Shown here: positions 53,202-62,147 of the stretch, piece by piece
Layout of the letters: the number at the start of each line of letters is the position of its first letter
Numbering within the stretch: position 1 is the stretch's first letter
Origin: Peribacillus huizhouensis
GTDB taxonomy: Bacteria > Bacillota > Bacilli > Bacillales > DSM-1321
Direction: 5' to 3'
Length of the DNA: 64,000 nt
Assembly: GCF_014138605.1 (NCBI RefSeq)
Contig: NZ_JACJHX010000014.1
Span: 1-64,000, forward strand
Notes under the pieces: generated by a model
What the model was told of the DNA's origin: nothing
Databases searched by the model: none
What the model saw: only the letters and a program-made list of their open reading frames with translations
Position numbers and translations under genes: made by a program

Positions 53202-53627
53202 ATGAATTCATTCATTACTTCCATCCATGGAACAGTCATTTTGGGGAAACAAATAGGTCGAACAATTGGTTTTCCTACAGCCAATTTACGCCTATTATCT
53301 GAAATTCCGAAGTTAGATTATGGAGTCTACGGAGTCATTGTCGATTGGAAGGGTAGTAAAATTCCAGGCATTATGAATATAGGAATAAGACCAACATTTC
53401 ATGACCATTCTGAAGTGAGTTACGAAGTGCATTTACTAGATTTTGATGAGCATATCTATCATGAAAATATAAATGTGGAAATATGTTTTCCGGTAAGAGA
53501 AGAAAGGTTCTTTAACGATATTTCTGAACTTGTTAAACAAATCCATAGTGATGTTGCTTATGTTAGGGAAAAATTGCGATTTATCGATCGAAGCAATCAA
53601 AATAATAAACACGTTGTTCATGTGTAA
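53202..53627 (+). CDS. Stand-alone riboflavin kinase domain (RibR N-terminal-like)
   Basis: 141 residues, a complete flavokinase domain: GTVILGKQIGRTIGFPTANL, the PTAN Mg/ATP motif, GVYGVIVDWKG, MNIGIRPTF and the catalytic Glu region YEVHLLDFDEHIY. It phosphorylates riboflavin to FMN. The FAD synthetase domain that normally precedes it in RibF is absent, as in B. subtilis RibR. GGGGTG lies 6 bases before the ATG. After its TAA, the same frame resumes 9 bases later with the RibR C-terminal-like protein, so this may be one ribR gene split by a stop codon. Confidence 0.88.
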   Translation: MNSFITSIHGTVILGKQIGRTIGFPTANLRLLSEIPKLDYGVYGVIVDWKGSKIPGIMNIGIRPTFHDHSEVSYEVHLLDFDEHIYHENINVEICFPVREERFFNDISELVKQIHSDVAYVREKLRFIDRSNQNNKHVVHV

Positions 53628-53636
53628 GGTGAATGT

Positions 53637-53930
53637 ATGAAAAACGATATGAATGCCCTTATACATTTGCCTGATTTATTATTTATACAATGGTGTGATG
53701 CTGAATTTGGTATAAACCGTGGTGTATATAATACTATCGATTCCTGGTTCTACCAAAAAGGGGTAAAGGAAATTACTCAGCGCCGCAAATACATTCTAAA
53801 ATTTTCGCAAAGTCTAAATCAGTACTGTGATAAAAGAGCGAAGATTAAATTTGGGCCAGGTGGCTTGATTGGTTGTTTAAATAATTATTGGAAAGTATTC
53901 ATCGAGAGTGGATTGAAACAAAACGCTTAA
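53637..53930 (+). CDS. RibR C-terminal-like protein (possible FMN-riboswitch modulator)
   Basis: 97 residues, in the same frame as the kinase gene and separated from it by TAA GGT GAA TGT. AAGGTGA lies 5 bases before the ATG, so re-initiation is possible. The core EFGINRGVYNTIDSWFYQKG, RRKYILKF and KFGPGGLIGCLNNYW matches the protein at 21130-21429 and my memory of the C-terminal half of B. subtilis RibR, which acts on FMN riboswitches. Order kinase then regulatory domain is that of RibR. The expected role is to keep FMN synthesis on while the monooxygenase is used. Confidence 0.75.
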   Translation: MKNDMNALIHLPDLLFIQWCDAEFGINRGVYNTIDSWFYQKGVKEITQRRKYILKFSQSLNQYCDKRAKIKFGPGGLIGCLNNYWKVFIESGLKQNA

Positions 53931-54017
53931 TAGAATATCTAACAAATTATCCATGCATGAATGTACTTAAGATCTTTCTGAAAAATAGAAATTCTAAACA
54001 TGGAAAGGGTGGGCGGC

Positions 54018-54566
54018 GTGACAAAAGCGGTCATAATTTATGGAGGCCATACCCGAAAGTCTCGATTAAAGGGAGTGCTGGATAGAGCAGAAAAGTTCCT
54101 TTCTGAGAACCATTTTGTGTTTGAGACAATTTATGTTCACGAATTGCCTGCACAAGATTTAATCAGCGCTAACTTTAAGAGTGAATCCATCATAGATGCG
54201 AATGCAAAGGTAGCGGCAGCCGAGGTGGTTATTATCGTAACGCCTACTTATAAAGCTTCGTACAGTGGTATCTTGAAGACCTATCTAGACTTACTACCAC
54301 AAAAAGGATTTGAGGGGAAAACGATTTTGCCACTTGTTCTTGGTGGATCGTTTGGTCACTTGTTAGTCATTGACTATGCGCTAAAGCCGGTACTATCGGC
54401 ACTAGGTGCAAGAATGATATTGAAAGGTGCCTTCGTTCTGGATACACAGATTGAGTACGTAGAAAATAATCAATTTCAGATCGATCCTTTAGCAGAAGAA
54501 CGACTTGCAAATGTATTACAGCTCGTACAAGAAGAAACCCGATGTTCAATTCCAATTCACAGATAA
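54018..54566 (+). CDS. NAD(P)H-dependent FMN reductase (SsuE type)
   Basis: 182 residues from GTG 54018, which follows GGGTGG; ATG 54000 lies upstream of that site. Flavodoxin-like fold with AVIIYGGHTRKSRLKG (phosphate loop), VTPTYKASYSGILKTYLDLL and GGSFGHLLVIDYALKPVLSA, the SsuE signature. It provides reduced FMN to the LLM monooxygenase of the cluster. It is only distantly similar to the reductase at 20444-21004. A terminator closes the operon. Confidence 0.88.
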   Translation: MTKAVIIYGGHTRKSRLKGVLDRAEKFLSENHFVFETIYVHELPAQDLISANFKSESIIDANAKVAAAEVVIIVTPTYKASYSGILKTYLDLLPQKGFEGKTILPLVLGGSFGHLLVIDYALKPVLSALGARMILKGAFVLDTQIEYVENNQFQIDPLAEERLANVLQLVQEETRCSIPIHR

Positions 54567-54655
54567 ATCAAATATAGAGGCCCTCATCTGTTAAGATAAG
54601 TGCCTAATTACATCCCAAACCATGCAGAGTGTTGTGCAATATTGAATGTACGTGA

Positions 54656-54713
54656 AAAAAACAGGTGGTAGCGCGATAATCTATAAAAAGATACGTGCTA
54701 CCACCTGTTTTTA
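54656..54713 (+). terminator. Terminator of the second flavin cluster
   Basis: AAAACAGGTGGTAGC pairs with GCTACCACCTGTTTTT. Perfect stem of at least 14 pairs, T run after it. Confidence 0.88.
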
Positions 54714-55030
54714 TTTAAATGATTTATCTTTTGAGCACATGTGATAGGAAGAATTTGTTTCATCCTATTTATACATTTTATTAGTATTCAGCTTCATAAA
54801 CATATTGTTCTTCTTTTGTAAATATTTTAATAAAATACTAATTGTCTTACCTTTACGTTCAAATAGATCATTGAAATGATTGTTATGATAATATTGGTAA
54901 GTGGTTTTCTGAAAATACAATTGTATTTTTACAGAGAACATAATATTATTATTATATAACAAAAATACTTTGATAGATAGAATCTATAAAGGTCTGAATT
55001 GGGTAAAATAGGCAATTGGAGGAAATAATT
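54714..55030. other. Gene-free, AT-rich stretch
   Basis: About 315 bases, very AT-rich, including ATAATATTATTATTATATAA just upstream of the permease gene. It presumably carries the permease promoter; no repeat or RNA motif is recognised. Confidence 0.45.
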
Positions 55031-56419
55031 TTGGCAAACAAAGAATTAAAGAGAGGGCTAGAGGCACGGCATATTCAGATGATTGCATTGGGCGGTACTA
55101 TTGGCGTTGGGTTATTTATGGGCTCAGCTAGTACTATTAAATGGACTGGACCATCTGTTATGCTTGCTTATGCTGTCTGTGGAATATTTATATTTTTCAT
55201 TATGCGCTCTATGGGTGAAATGCTTTATCTAGAGCCTACTACGGGTTCATTTGCAACCTTTGCAAGTAACTATATTCATCCTTTAGCGGGTTATATGACT
55301 GCGTGGAGTAATTGGTTTCAATGGGTAATTGTCGGCATGTCCGAAATCATTGCCGTTGGAATGTATATGAAGTATTGGTTCCCAGATCTACCAGCGTGGA
55401 TCCCAGGTGTGATCGCCATGCTTATTCTTGGAGCTGCAAACCTCATCTCTGTAAAAACTTTCGGGGAATTTGAATTTTGGTTTGCACTTATTAAAATTAT
55501 TACAATTGTGCTGATGATTATTGCTGGTATAGGCCTTATCTTTTTCGGAATCGGAAATGGAGGCGATGCAATTGGCTTATCAAACCTTTGGGCAAATGGC
55601 GGCTTCTTCACAGGGGGCTTTTCAGGATTCTTCTTTGCGCTTTCCCTTGTCATAGCATCTTATCAAGGCGTTGAACTTATCGGAATTACTGCTGGTGAAG
55701 CGAAAGATCCAACAAAGACCATAACCAAAGCGATTCAAACGATCATTTGGCGTATATTAATCTTTTATATTGGCGCAATTTTTGTCATTGTAACGGTCTA
55801 TCCGTGGGATCGATTAGATGACATCGGTAGTCCATTTGTTTCAACTTTTGCTAAAATCGGTATTACTGCAGCAGCAGGTATTATTAACTTTGTCGTCATT
55901 ACAGCAGCGATGTCTGGATGTAACAGTGGGATTTTTAGTGCAGGGCGTATGCTTTACACTTTAGCATTGAACGGTCAAGCTCCGATAATCTTTGCAAAAG
56001 TATCAAAAAATGGAGTGCCAGCATATTGTACGATCGCTGTCCTTCTAGGTTTAGCCATTGGTGTTGTCTTGAACTTCCTTGCACCGCCACAACTATTCCT
56101 TTATGTTTACAGTGCTAGTGTTTTACCTGGAATGATTCCATGGTTTGTCATACTTATTAGTGAGCTTAGATTCAGAAAGGTAAGAGCTACAGAAATGGGC
56201 AACCATCCTTTCAAAATGCCTTTTGCCCCATACAGCAACTATGCAACAATTGCCTTTTTACTGATGGTGTTAGTTGGTATGTGGTTTAACCCTGGTACTC
56301 GAATATCTCTTATTGTGGGAGTCATTTTCCTCGCTATTGTCGCAGTAAGTTATTACGTGTTAAGAATGGATAAGAGAGTACCATTAGAGGGTAATCCGGA
56401 TGATGATATTTCTGCATAA
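55031..56419 (+). CDS. Amino-acid permease (APC superfamily, AAT type)
   Basis: 462 residues from TTG 55031, 8 bases after GGAGG. Twelve membrane helices with the AAT hallmark [50 protein letters not shown] and [17 protein letters not shown]. It imports an amino acid with protons; likely substrates are alanine, GABA, proline, histidine or aromatic amino acids, but the sequence does not decide. Flanked by terminators on both sides, so monocistronic. Confidence 0.9.
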   Translation: MANKELKRGLEARHIQMIALGGTIGVGLFMGSASTIKWTGPSVMLAYAVCGIFIFFIMRSMGEMLYLEPTTGSFATFASNYIHPLAGYMTAWSNWFQWVIVGMSEIIAVGMYMKYWFPDLPAWIPGVIAMLILGAANLISVKTFGEFEFWFALIKIITIVLMIIAGIGLIFFGIGNGGDAIGLSNLWANGGFFTGGFSGFFFALSLVIASYQGVELIGITAGEAKDPTKTITKAIQTIIWRILIFYIGAIFVIVTVYPWDRLDDIGSPFVSTFAKIGITAAAGIINFVVITAAMSGCNSGIFSAGRMLYTLALNGQAPIIFAKVSKNGVPAYCTIAVLLGLAIGVVLNFLAPPQLFLYVYSASVLPGMIPWFVILISELRFRKVRATEMGNHPFKMPFAPYSNYATIAFLLMVLVGMWFNPGTRISLIVGVIFLAIVAVSYYVLRMDKRVPLEGNPDDDISA

Positions 56420-56442
56420 GAATGTTTGAGTTCTGTGTTAAA

Positions 56443-56499
56443 TAAAAGCAGATGGTAGTGTGAAGCTATTAAAAACTTCGCGCTGTGCCATCTGCTTTT
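56443..56499 (+). terminator. Terminator of the amino-acid permease
   Basis: AAAAGCAGATGG / CCATCTGCTTTT arms, 23 bases after the stop codon; T run at the end. Confidence 0.85.
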
Positions 56500-56615
56500 A
56501 TTTCAATTCTTATCATATTCCTTATAATCAACGGCAATATGTCAGCCAGTTTCCACTATATCCTCAGTCAGAGATATAGGCAGGGCAAGTAATTAAACAA
56601 ACTTTATACCCTCAT

Positions 56616-56801
56616 TTGAAACATCAAGTATTAAGTACCATTGATCCTTTTGTTAAATATGGCTTAAAAGAAGCAAAAGCAATTTCATATGAGCATGCAT
56701 TACAAGAAGTTGCTGCAATGACCTATTTAATATGGAAAGGCATGGATCCTCATAACGCCTATTTAACCGTTGAATCTTGGGAAAATAACGAAACATTTTA
56801 A
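56616..56801 (+). CDS. Small conserved-looking hypothetical protein
   Basis: 61 residues if TTG 56616 is used; the frame is open back to 56580. No good ribosome binding site precedes the TTG, so the start is uncertain. The body (IDPFVKYGLKEAKAISYEHA, then MTYLIWKGMDPHNAYLTVES) is amphipathic helical and reads like a genuine protein, similar in style to small Bacillus proteins of unknown function. Confidence 0.5.
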   Translation: MKHQVLSTIDPFVKYGLKEAKAISYEHALQEVAAMTYLIWKGMDPHNAYLTVESWENNETF

Positions 56802-56939
56802 AGCTATTTAAAATATCGCCACAGTTATTCATATTTTGCTAGTCATTAAATTGAATACGTGTTGCTCCTCAAATGTATGAATAAATAAATTACATGATCT
56901 TATACTAAGATTGAATTTGATTTTAAGGAGGAATAACGA

Positions 56940-57107
56940 ATGACTGAACAAAATAAATCTGCTATTGACCAAGGACGAAACAGTGTAAAAAGTGGCGTTG
57001 AAACAGTAAGCGATGTAGCAAAAAATGCAATTGATACGGTTGAAGATGTTGGAAAAGCAGTCGTTGACCGTATTTCTGATACAGTTAAAGATGTTACATC
57101 AAGATGA
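56940..57107 (+). CDS. Small amphipathic helical protein, 55 aa
   Basis: AAGGAGG lies 9 bases before the ATG, a strong start. The chain (TEQNKSAIDQGRNSVKSG, then VETVSDVAKNAIDTVEDVG) is a run of repeated 11-residue-like helical units with Val/Ala on one face and Lys/Asp on the other, ending KDVTSR. The style resembles LEA/CsbD-type stress or desiccation peptides. No Cys, no Trp and no signal. A hairpin at 57170-57183 follows. Confidence 0.65.
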   Translation: MTEQNKSAIDQGRNSVKSGVETVSDVAKNAIDTVEDVGKAVVDRISDTVKDVTSR

Positions 57108-57169
57108 ATTCTTTTTACTAAATCCGTCGGAATATTTGGTTGACAAATGAAAAACAAGTATAAATAGCA

Positions 57170-57183
57170 CCGTCAAGAGACGG
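57170..57183. terminator. Short hairpin after the helical protein gene
   Basis: CCGTC-AAGA-GACGG followed by TCTTATTT. A small stem, so moderate support. Confidence 0.4.
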
Positions 57184-57343
57184 TCTTATTTCGGACCACT
57201 GGATACGGTTTAGTACTTTTTTCCCTTTTCTCGAAGCTCATTAAATTACACTTTAGATTTCTGTAGTATTTGTAAGTACCGAGAAGTAATAATTGTTTAT
57301 ATAAACAAAGTACAGATCAGCAATTGATGTTACATCAAAAAAC

Positions 57344-57378
57344 TAGTAGACGGAGTCCAGTTAGGGCTTCGTCTACTA
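57344..57378 (-). terminator. Terminator of the broken lipoprotein gene
   Basis: TAGTAGACG / CGTCTACTA arms with a large loop, 13 bases past the gene's stop on the minus strand; T-rich flank on that strand. Confidence 0.65.
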
Positions 57379-57390
57379 ACGCGAATCTGT

Positions 57391-57684
57391 TTAATAACCT
57401 TTTCTTTCTTCAGATGGCTCTAGATCTATATCTGTATCTCTGTTGTTATTTATGCCAAAGTTATTGTCCCTATCAAACCTTACATCAGTTGGATCAAAGT
57501 CTCTACTAGGAGTTAAAGGAGTTCGATTATCAAGAACATCATTATTGTCTTTTTCATAACGAACTGGTCGATAATTTACTCCATCATCTTGATCATTCAC
57601 CTCATTATTACCAAGATTACATGCTGATAGAAGACTCACCGATAGCACACCTGACAAAATAGAGATTTGCTATTTATATTTCAT
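57391..57684 (-). pseudogene. Lipoprotein with a stop codon in its signal peptide
   Basis: GGAGG lies 9 bases before ATG 57684, but codon 5 is TAG (57670-57672). Reading through gives MKYK-stop-QISILSG, then VLSVSLLSAC, a normal lipoprotein signal with lipobox LSAC. The mature part is Asn/Asp-rich (NNDVLDNRTPLTPSRDFDP, DRDNNFGINNNRDTDID) and about 75 residues long. A weak TTG at 57657 could start the remainder but would lose the basic N-region. Most likely a recently inactivated small lipoprotein, or suppressed TAG read-through. Confidence 0.7.
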
Positions 57685-57888
57685 TGAATTAACCTCCGGA
57701 TTATTAGGTGAAATAATCAATCTTAATATGTACCTTGAACAATTTCTTAGTCTTAAATTGAACATACAATTATTGTTACTTTAAAAAAACTGAATAAAAT
57801 CACCACATCTAGGAGGGTATAAATAGTCCTGAATTTTCCGAAATAATTTGTTACCCTATTAAATAATATGTTTAGTTAGATTTACAAA

Positions 57889-57995
57889 AGGGTGTCCTAA
57901 AAAAGTCATACCACGCAACTAAATGCAGTATAAGAAAAGTGGTTGAAACACTATACTGATTTAAAGTGCGAGGTCAGACCCTTTTGAGACACCCT
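57889..57995. repeat. MITE-like element with GGGTGTC ends
   Basis: Terminal inverted AGGGTGTC / GACACCCT frame 107 bases containing CAGTATA / TATACTG internal symmetry and GGTCAGACCCTTTTGAG. It ends 3 bases from the stop of the metallophosphoesterase gene and could serve as its terminator. Confidence 0.6.
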
Positions 57996-57997
57996 CC

Positions 57998-58855
57998 TTA
58001 TATGGCTGTATCTACTTCAGTTTTACCAGCGGCTAAGGATAATTCGTGAAGAGTAATTTCAGGTCGGCTTCCAACACGGATGTTAACACCAGTTTGACCA
58101 AGCCCTTCATTAATATAGAAAGGCTTACCATCATGCGTATGGAATCCTTTTATCATATTCATTCTTACAAGCTTGCCCATTTTTACGAGGTGATACGCTT
58201 TTGGATAACAGATTTGCCCGCCGTGGAAATGTCCAGCGAGCAGATAGTCAAAATGGTAATTTTTCATGTGTAGAACAATATTTGGATCATGGGTTAATAC
58301 TAAATTTGTTCCAGTTTCAATGCCTTTGTAAGAAGCTTCAAGTATGCTCCGTTTTGTACTAAAATCATCAATTCCAATAATATTAACCGGTTTTCCTTGG
58401 ACAAAAATTATGTCGCTTTCGTTTTGTAAAACTTTGCAGTTATTTTCAGTAAGTGTATCGATTAATACTTGTAGGTTTTGAGTACGTAAAAGATAATCAT
58501 GGTTTCCCAAAACGGCATAGATGCCATATTTTGCATTTAATTTATTCAATATGTTTAAATAAGGGACTAACTTAGGAATGGTACGTTTACGGTCGAGGAA
58601 ATCTCCAGTAAGTGCAATCAAGTCTATTGGCTCATCTTTTAGTTTTTCATAGAGTTCAAATGGGGAAATCGATATATTTTCGAGATGTAAATCGGAAAGT
58701 TGCAGAATATTTAATGTAGGATGTTGTCCATTGGCTGATTCTTTATGAATTTTAACTTTATTCATCACGATATCCTTCGTGTTTTTATAGGCTTTTTTTA
58801 TTAAATAAAGAAGAAATATGGCTAATACGACAAAGAATAATATTTTCAAATTCAA
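57998..58855 (-). CDS. Calcineurin-like metallophosphoesterase (YkuE/YaeI type)
   Basis: 285 residues. An N-terminal membrane anchor (about 4-22) is followed by a phosphoesterase domain with the five metal motifs: DLHLE, GDFLDR, GNHDY, THDPN and GHFHGGQ. Members cleave phosphodiesters at the membrane, for example UDP-diacylglucosamine-like or cyclic nucleotide substrates. No strong ribosome binding site; GAAGGGG lies 6-10 bases upstream. Stands alone. Confidence 0.88.
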   Translation of the reverse strand: MNLKILFFVVLAIFLLYLIKKAYKNTKDIVMNKVKIHKESANGQHPTLNILQLSDLHLENISISPFELYEKLKDEPIDLIALTGDFLDRKRTIPKLVPYLNILNKLNAKYGIYAVLGNHDYLLRTQNLQVLIDTLTENNCKVLQNESDIIFVQGKPVNIIGIDDFSTKRSILEASYKGIETGTNLVLTHDPNIVLHMKNYHFDYLLAGHFHGGQICYPKAYHLVKMGKLVRMNMIKGFHTHDGKPFYINEGLGQTGVNIRVGSRPEITLHELSLAAGKTEVDTAI

Positions 58856-58999
58856 TCACCCCTTCTTCAATCGATTATACATGAAAAATACTGTCATCTT
58901 TGCAAGTAATAGATGGCATAAATCCCATGGAAGGGATTACTATATAAATGAGTTGGATAGGTTAAAAGTATTTGGCATATACTACTATGGGTGATGAAT

Positions 59000-59935
59000 A
59001 TGCCATGTCAATCTAGTGATGAATTAAAGGCATTAGTGGAAGAAGCAAGAAACTGTACAAAAAACGGGAAAGTAGCAGACTATATTCCTGCACTTGGTAA
59101 AGCTAGGGAAGATGATTTGTCTATTGCTATTCATTATCCTGACGGGCGCTGTCTATCAGCAGGAGATATCGAAAAAAAGATTACACTGCAAAGTATCTCA
59201 AAAGTGATTAGCTTGGCCCTTGTTTTGATGGATAAAGGACAGGATGATGTTTTTAAGCATGTGGGAATGGAGCCAACTGGAGATCCTTTTAATTCGATCG
59301 TGAAATTAGAAACAATGGCTCCGACCAAACCATTAAATCCTCTGATCAATGCGGGTGCCCTTGTTGTGACCCATATGATTAAAGGAGATACAGTAAAAGA
59401 GCGATTTCAAAGACTTTTAGTTTTTGTTCAGGAGCTGACGAAGGATGCAACCATTCGGTATTGTGAGGAAGTAGCACGTTCTGAATTTGAAACGTCTTAT
59501 TTAAACCGGGCTCTATGTTATTTTTTAAAGCAGCATAAAATGATAGCCGAGAATACAGATATAGAACAACTAATGGAATTATATACAATGCAATGTGCCA
59601 TAGAAATGAATTGTTTGAACTTGGCTCGAATCGGTTTGGTGTTTGCAATGGATGGAATCGATCCTCAAAGTGGTAAACAAATCATCCCTGCAGATATCGC
59701 TCGTATTTGTAAAACATTTATGGTGACATGTGGAATGTATAATGCTTCTGGAGAATTTGCCATTAAAATTGGCATTCCCGCAAAAAGCGGCGTATCCGGT
59801 GGGATTATGGGTGCGGTGCCGGGGAAATTCGGCATTGGAATTTTCGGCCCTGCTCTAGACGAAAAAGGTAACAGTATTGCAGGTATAAAGTTATTGGAAC
59901 TGTTATCTAAGAATTATAAGTTGAGCATGTTTTAA
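59000..59935 (+). CDS. glsA: Glutaminase
   Basis: 311 residues from ATG 59000, which follows GGGTGA; the frame is open to GTG 58991. A beta-lactamase-like serine hydrolase fold that converts glutamine to glutamate and ammonia. The catalytic S-x-x-K is in [13 protein letters not shown], and [22 protein letters not shown] and [18 protein letters not shown] are family hallmarks. Full length. No glutamine transporter is adjacent; a terminator lies at 60033-60066. Confidence 0.92.
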   Translation: MPCQSSDELKALVEEARNCTKNGKVADYIPALGKAREDDLSIAIHYPDGRCLSAGDIEKKITLQSISKVISLALVLMDKGQDDVFKHVGMEPTGDPFNSIVKLETMAPTKPLNPLINAGALVVTHMIKGDTVKERFQRLLVFVQELTKDATIRYCEEVARSEFETSYLNRALCYFLKQHKMIAENTDIEQLMELYTMQCAIEMNCLNLARIGLVFAMDGIDPQSGKQIIPADIARICKTFMVTCGMYNASGEFAIKIGIPAKSGVSGGIMGAVPGKFGIGIFGPALDEKGNSIAGIKLLELLSKNYKLSMF

Positions 59936-60032
59936 AACAGGATAGCAACAAATAGCTTTGATGCAGATTAAAGAATATGACCAATAGAAGAAGTAAACAT
60001 TTGATTTTTAAAAATAAACATGAAGCTTTTTG

Positions 60033-60066
60033 GAGAAATGGGATAAAGTCTTATTTCTCTTTTTTT
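60033..60066 (+). terminator. Terminator after glutaminase
   Basis: GAGAAAT / ATTTCTC arms followed by seven T. It is 98 bases after the glutaminase stop. Confidence 0.75.
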
Positions 60067-60335
60067 GTGGAAAAGGTAGGCATTTACTACTCTATTACAG
60101 TGCATGAAATTGTTGAAACTAACAAGCTATCTTATTATATAAAGGATTTTACCCATATTTCACTAGGTATTGTATTCTATTAGATTTTTCAATAACTCAC
60201 GAAGTAGAATCGAGTAGAGGGGCGGTTAATGCCGTTTTGGAAAATACAAGATAAATAATAAAAATATTAACAATTTTTATAAAATTTATGTTAGTATAAA
60301 ATTTGGGAATATTACATATTAAAGGGGGAAATAAG

Positions 60336-61349
60336 GTGAAAAAGAAAAGTTTTCTTCTCGTAACAGTTTTAATGTTAGCGCTTTCTATAATTCTAGCTGC
60401 ATGTGGTGGAAGTACGAAAGAGGTAGACGGTAATAATTCTGAAGGTAACAATGGAGGAGAGGGCGGTGCTAAAAAACCTGAATACATTAGCATTCTAACA
60501 GGTGGTACTGGTGGTACATATTTCCCGCTAGGTGGAGCTTTCGCTGGAATTATAACAGAGGAAACAGGTATTAAATCAAACGCGGAAACGTCTGGTGCAT
60601 CTGCTGAAAACATGACAACTTTAAAAGCTGGGGATGCCGAAATTGCATTTTCTCAGACAGATATTGCTTCCTATGCAAAAGAAGGAAAATTAATGTTTGA
60701 AGGGGATAAGATTGATAACGTAAGTGCAATTGGCACACTTTATCCCGAAACCATTCAAATCGTTACAACAGCTAAATCAGGAATTAAATCTGTGGAAGAT
60801 TTAAAAGGGAAAAAAGTATCTGTAGGGGCCCCTGGATCAGGTACGAACCCAAATGCAGCACAAATTCTTGAAGTCCACGGAATGACTTTCGATGATATTA
60901 AGAAACAAGATTTATCATTTGACGAGTCTACAACTGGTATTCAAGATGGAACAATTGATGCAGCATTCGTAACAGCTGGGACGCCAACAGGTGCAGTTGA
61001 AGGTCTTTCAGCTACTGAAGATGTCGTTATTGTTCCGATTGCACAAGATAAAATCGATGCTTTAATTGAAAAATATCCTTACTATATCAAAGAAGAAATT
61101 CCAGCTGGAACATATAAATTGGCTGATGCTGTCTCAACTGTTGCGGTACAGGCCATGCTTGTTGTTTCAAATGACCTTTCTGATGAAGTTGTTTACGATA
61201 TTACCAAGGCTTTATTTGAAAACATGGATAAAGTTACACATGCAAAAGGGAAATTAATTAAAGCTGAAAATGCTTTAAAAGGTGTGGGAATTGATGTTCA
61301 CCCTGGTGCACAGAAATATTTTGATGAAAAAGGGATTAAAGCTCAGTAA
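60336..61349 (+). CDS. TAXI-family TRAP transporter solute-binding lipoprotein
   Basis: 337 residues from GTG 60336, 8 bases after AAAGGGGG. A lipoprotein signal (KKKSFLLVTVLMLALS, then ILAAC) and a Gly/Asn-rich linker precede the TAXI domain (about 45-335), with LTGGTGGTYFPLGGAFAGII, TSGASAENMTTLKAGDAEIA and VGAPGSGTNPNAAQ. TAXI proteins bind dicarboxylates or glutamate-like solutes for a TRAP permease; here the permease is encoded at 62131 onwards. A glutaminase upstream fits glutamate as a possible ligand, but that is only a guess. Confidence 0.9.
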   Translation: MKKKSFLLVTVLMLALSIILAACGGSTKEVDGNNSEGNNGGEGGAKKPEYISILTGGTGGTYFPLGGAFAGIITEETGIKSNAETSGASAENMTTLKAGDAEIAFSQTDIASYAKEGKLMFEGDKIDNVSAIGTLYPETIQIVTTAKSGIKSVEDLKGKKVSVGAPGSGTNPNAAQILEVHGMTFDDIKKQDLSFDESTTGIQDGTIDAAFVTAGTPTGAVEGLSATEDVVIVPIAQDKIDALIEKYPYYIKEEIPAGTYKLADAVSTVAVQAMLVVSNDLSDEVVYDITKALFENMDKVTHAKGKLIKAENALKGVGIDVHPGAQKYFDEKGIKAQ

Positions 61350-61481
61350 TCGTTTTAATAAACAGCCATGAGCAACTGATCCCAACTAAAACGATGAAAA
61401 AGATTAAAAATTGGATTACCTGATAAAGGTGGCGGTGCAAAGCTGAATTGGCGAAGCCCCGCTCTTTTCCACAACAAAGGT

Positions 61482-61535
61482 TGACCGGTGGTTTAGCCAA
61501 ATATAGGTTATGATCGCCGGTCACATTATCTTTTT
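61482..61535 (+). terminator. Hairpin between the binding protein and DUF1850 genes
   Basis: TGACCGG / CCGGTCA arms followed by ATTATCTTTTT. It may reduce permease expression relative to the binding protein. Confidence 0.65.
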
Positions 61536-61610
61536 GAGGAGAACAGGAACAAAAATAAAATCCGATTTCTGTTGTACGTTTAATTTTTTTATTATTCAGG
61601 CGGGGTCTTT

Positions 61611-62147
61611 ATGAAAAAAAGAAGTTCAAATAGAAAAAAAGTTTTTCCGCTGCTCTTTATCCTAACAGTCATCGCAATTATATTATTCATTCCAATAAGG
61701 CAAGGACTCGTTTTTGAATTTCAAGATACGGGAAGAATACTGGCTTATATCCCTTTTTCTAAGGAAGATAAATTTAAGATTAAATATACACATTCCATTC
61801 ATTTATCTGATGTAGTGGAGAGTTATCAAGTAACTAAACAAGGCTATATTCAACAGTATGAGCTTATGTATGAAGATTTTGCGATTGGAATGCCAGAAAA
61901 CGCGTCAAAGGGAGAGGTTTTTGAACAAATAGATGGTAAATATTTTATTAAAAATATGAACCGTGTTTTTCCTTCTTTTGATCTTAGGACTGGTCAAGTA
62001 AAGGCTAATCATACAGTTATCTATAAAAATAATGAGTATCCGCTTGCCAAATCAATCCAACCGGGGACTTGGGTTCGTATAAAAATAGAGAAACTGAATC
62101 TATTACAGCAATTGAAAGGAGTGAACATCCTTGAGCAGCAGTCATGA
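61611..62147 (+). CDS. DUF1850-domain protein of a TAXI-TRAP system
   Basis: 178 residues. A membrane helix (about 11-28) is followed by a DUF1850 domain with FKIKYTHSIHLSDVVESYQV and ELMYEDFAIGMPENA. The family is found almost only between TAXI binding proteins and fused TRAP permeases, as here, so it is presumed to be an accessory part of the transporter. GGCGGGG precedes the ATG. Its 3' end overlaps the permease start by 17 bases. Confidence 0.88.
   Translation: MKKRSSNRKKVFPLLFILTVIAIILFIPIRQGLVFEFQDTGRILAYIPFSKEDKFKIKYTHSIHLSDVVESYQVTKQGYIQQYELMYEDFAIGMPENASKGEVFEQIDGKYFIKNMNRVFPSFDLRTGQVKANHTVIYKNNEYPLAKSIQPGTWVRIKIEKLNLLQQLKGVNILEQQS

Noticed and set aside
54656..54713. T-box element (GGTGGTAGCGCG resembles the T-box motif)
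   Set aside because: The whole motif pairs perfectly in a terminator stem, no stem I or specifier region is present, and the next gene is over 300 bases away. It is a plain terminator.
59977..60183. 68-codon frame after glutaminase
   Set aside because: It runs straight through a good rho-independent terminator at 60033-60066 and has no ribosome binding site.
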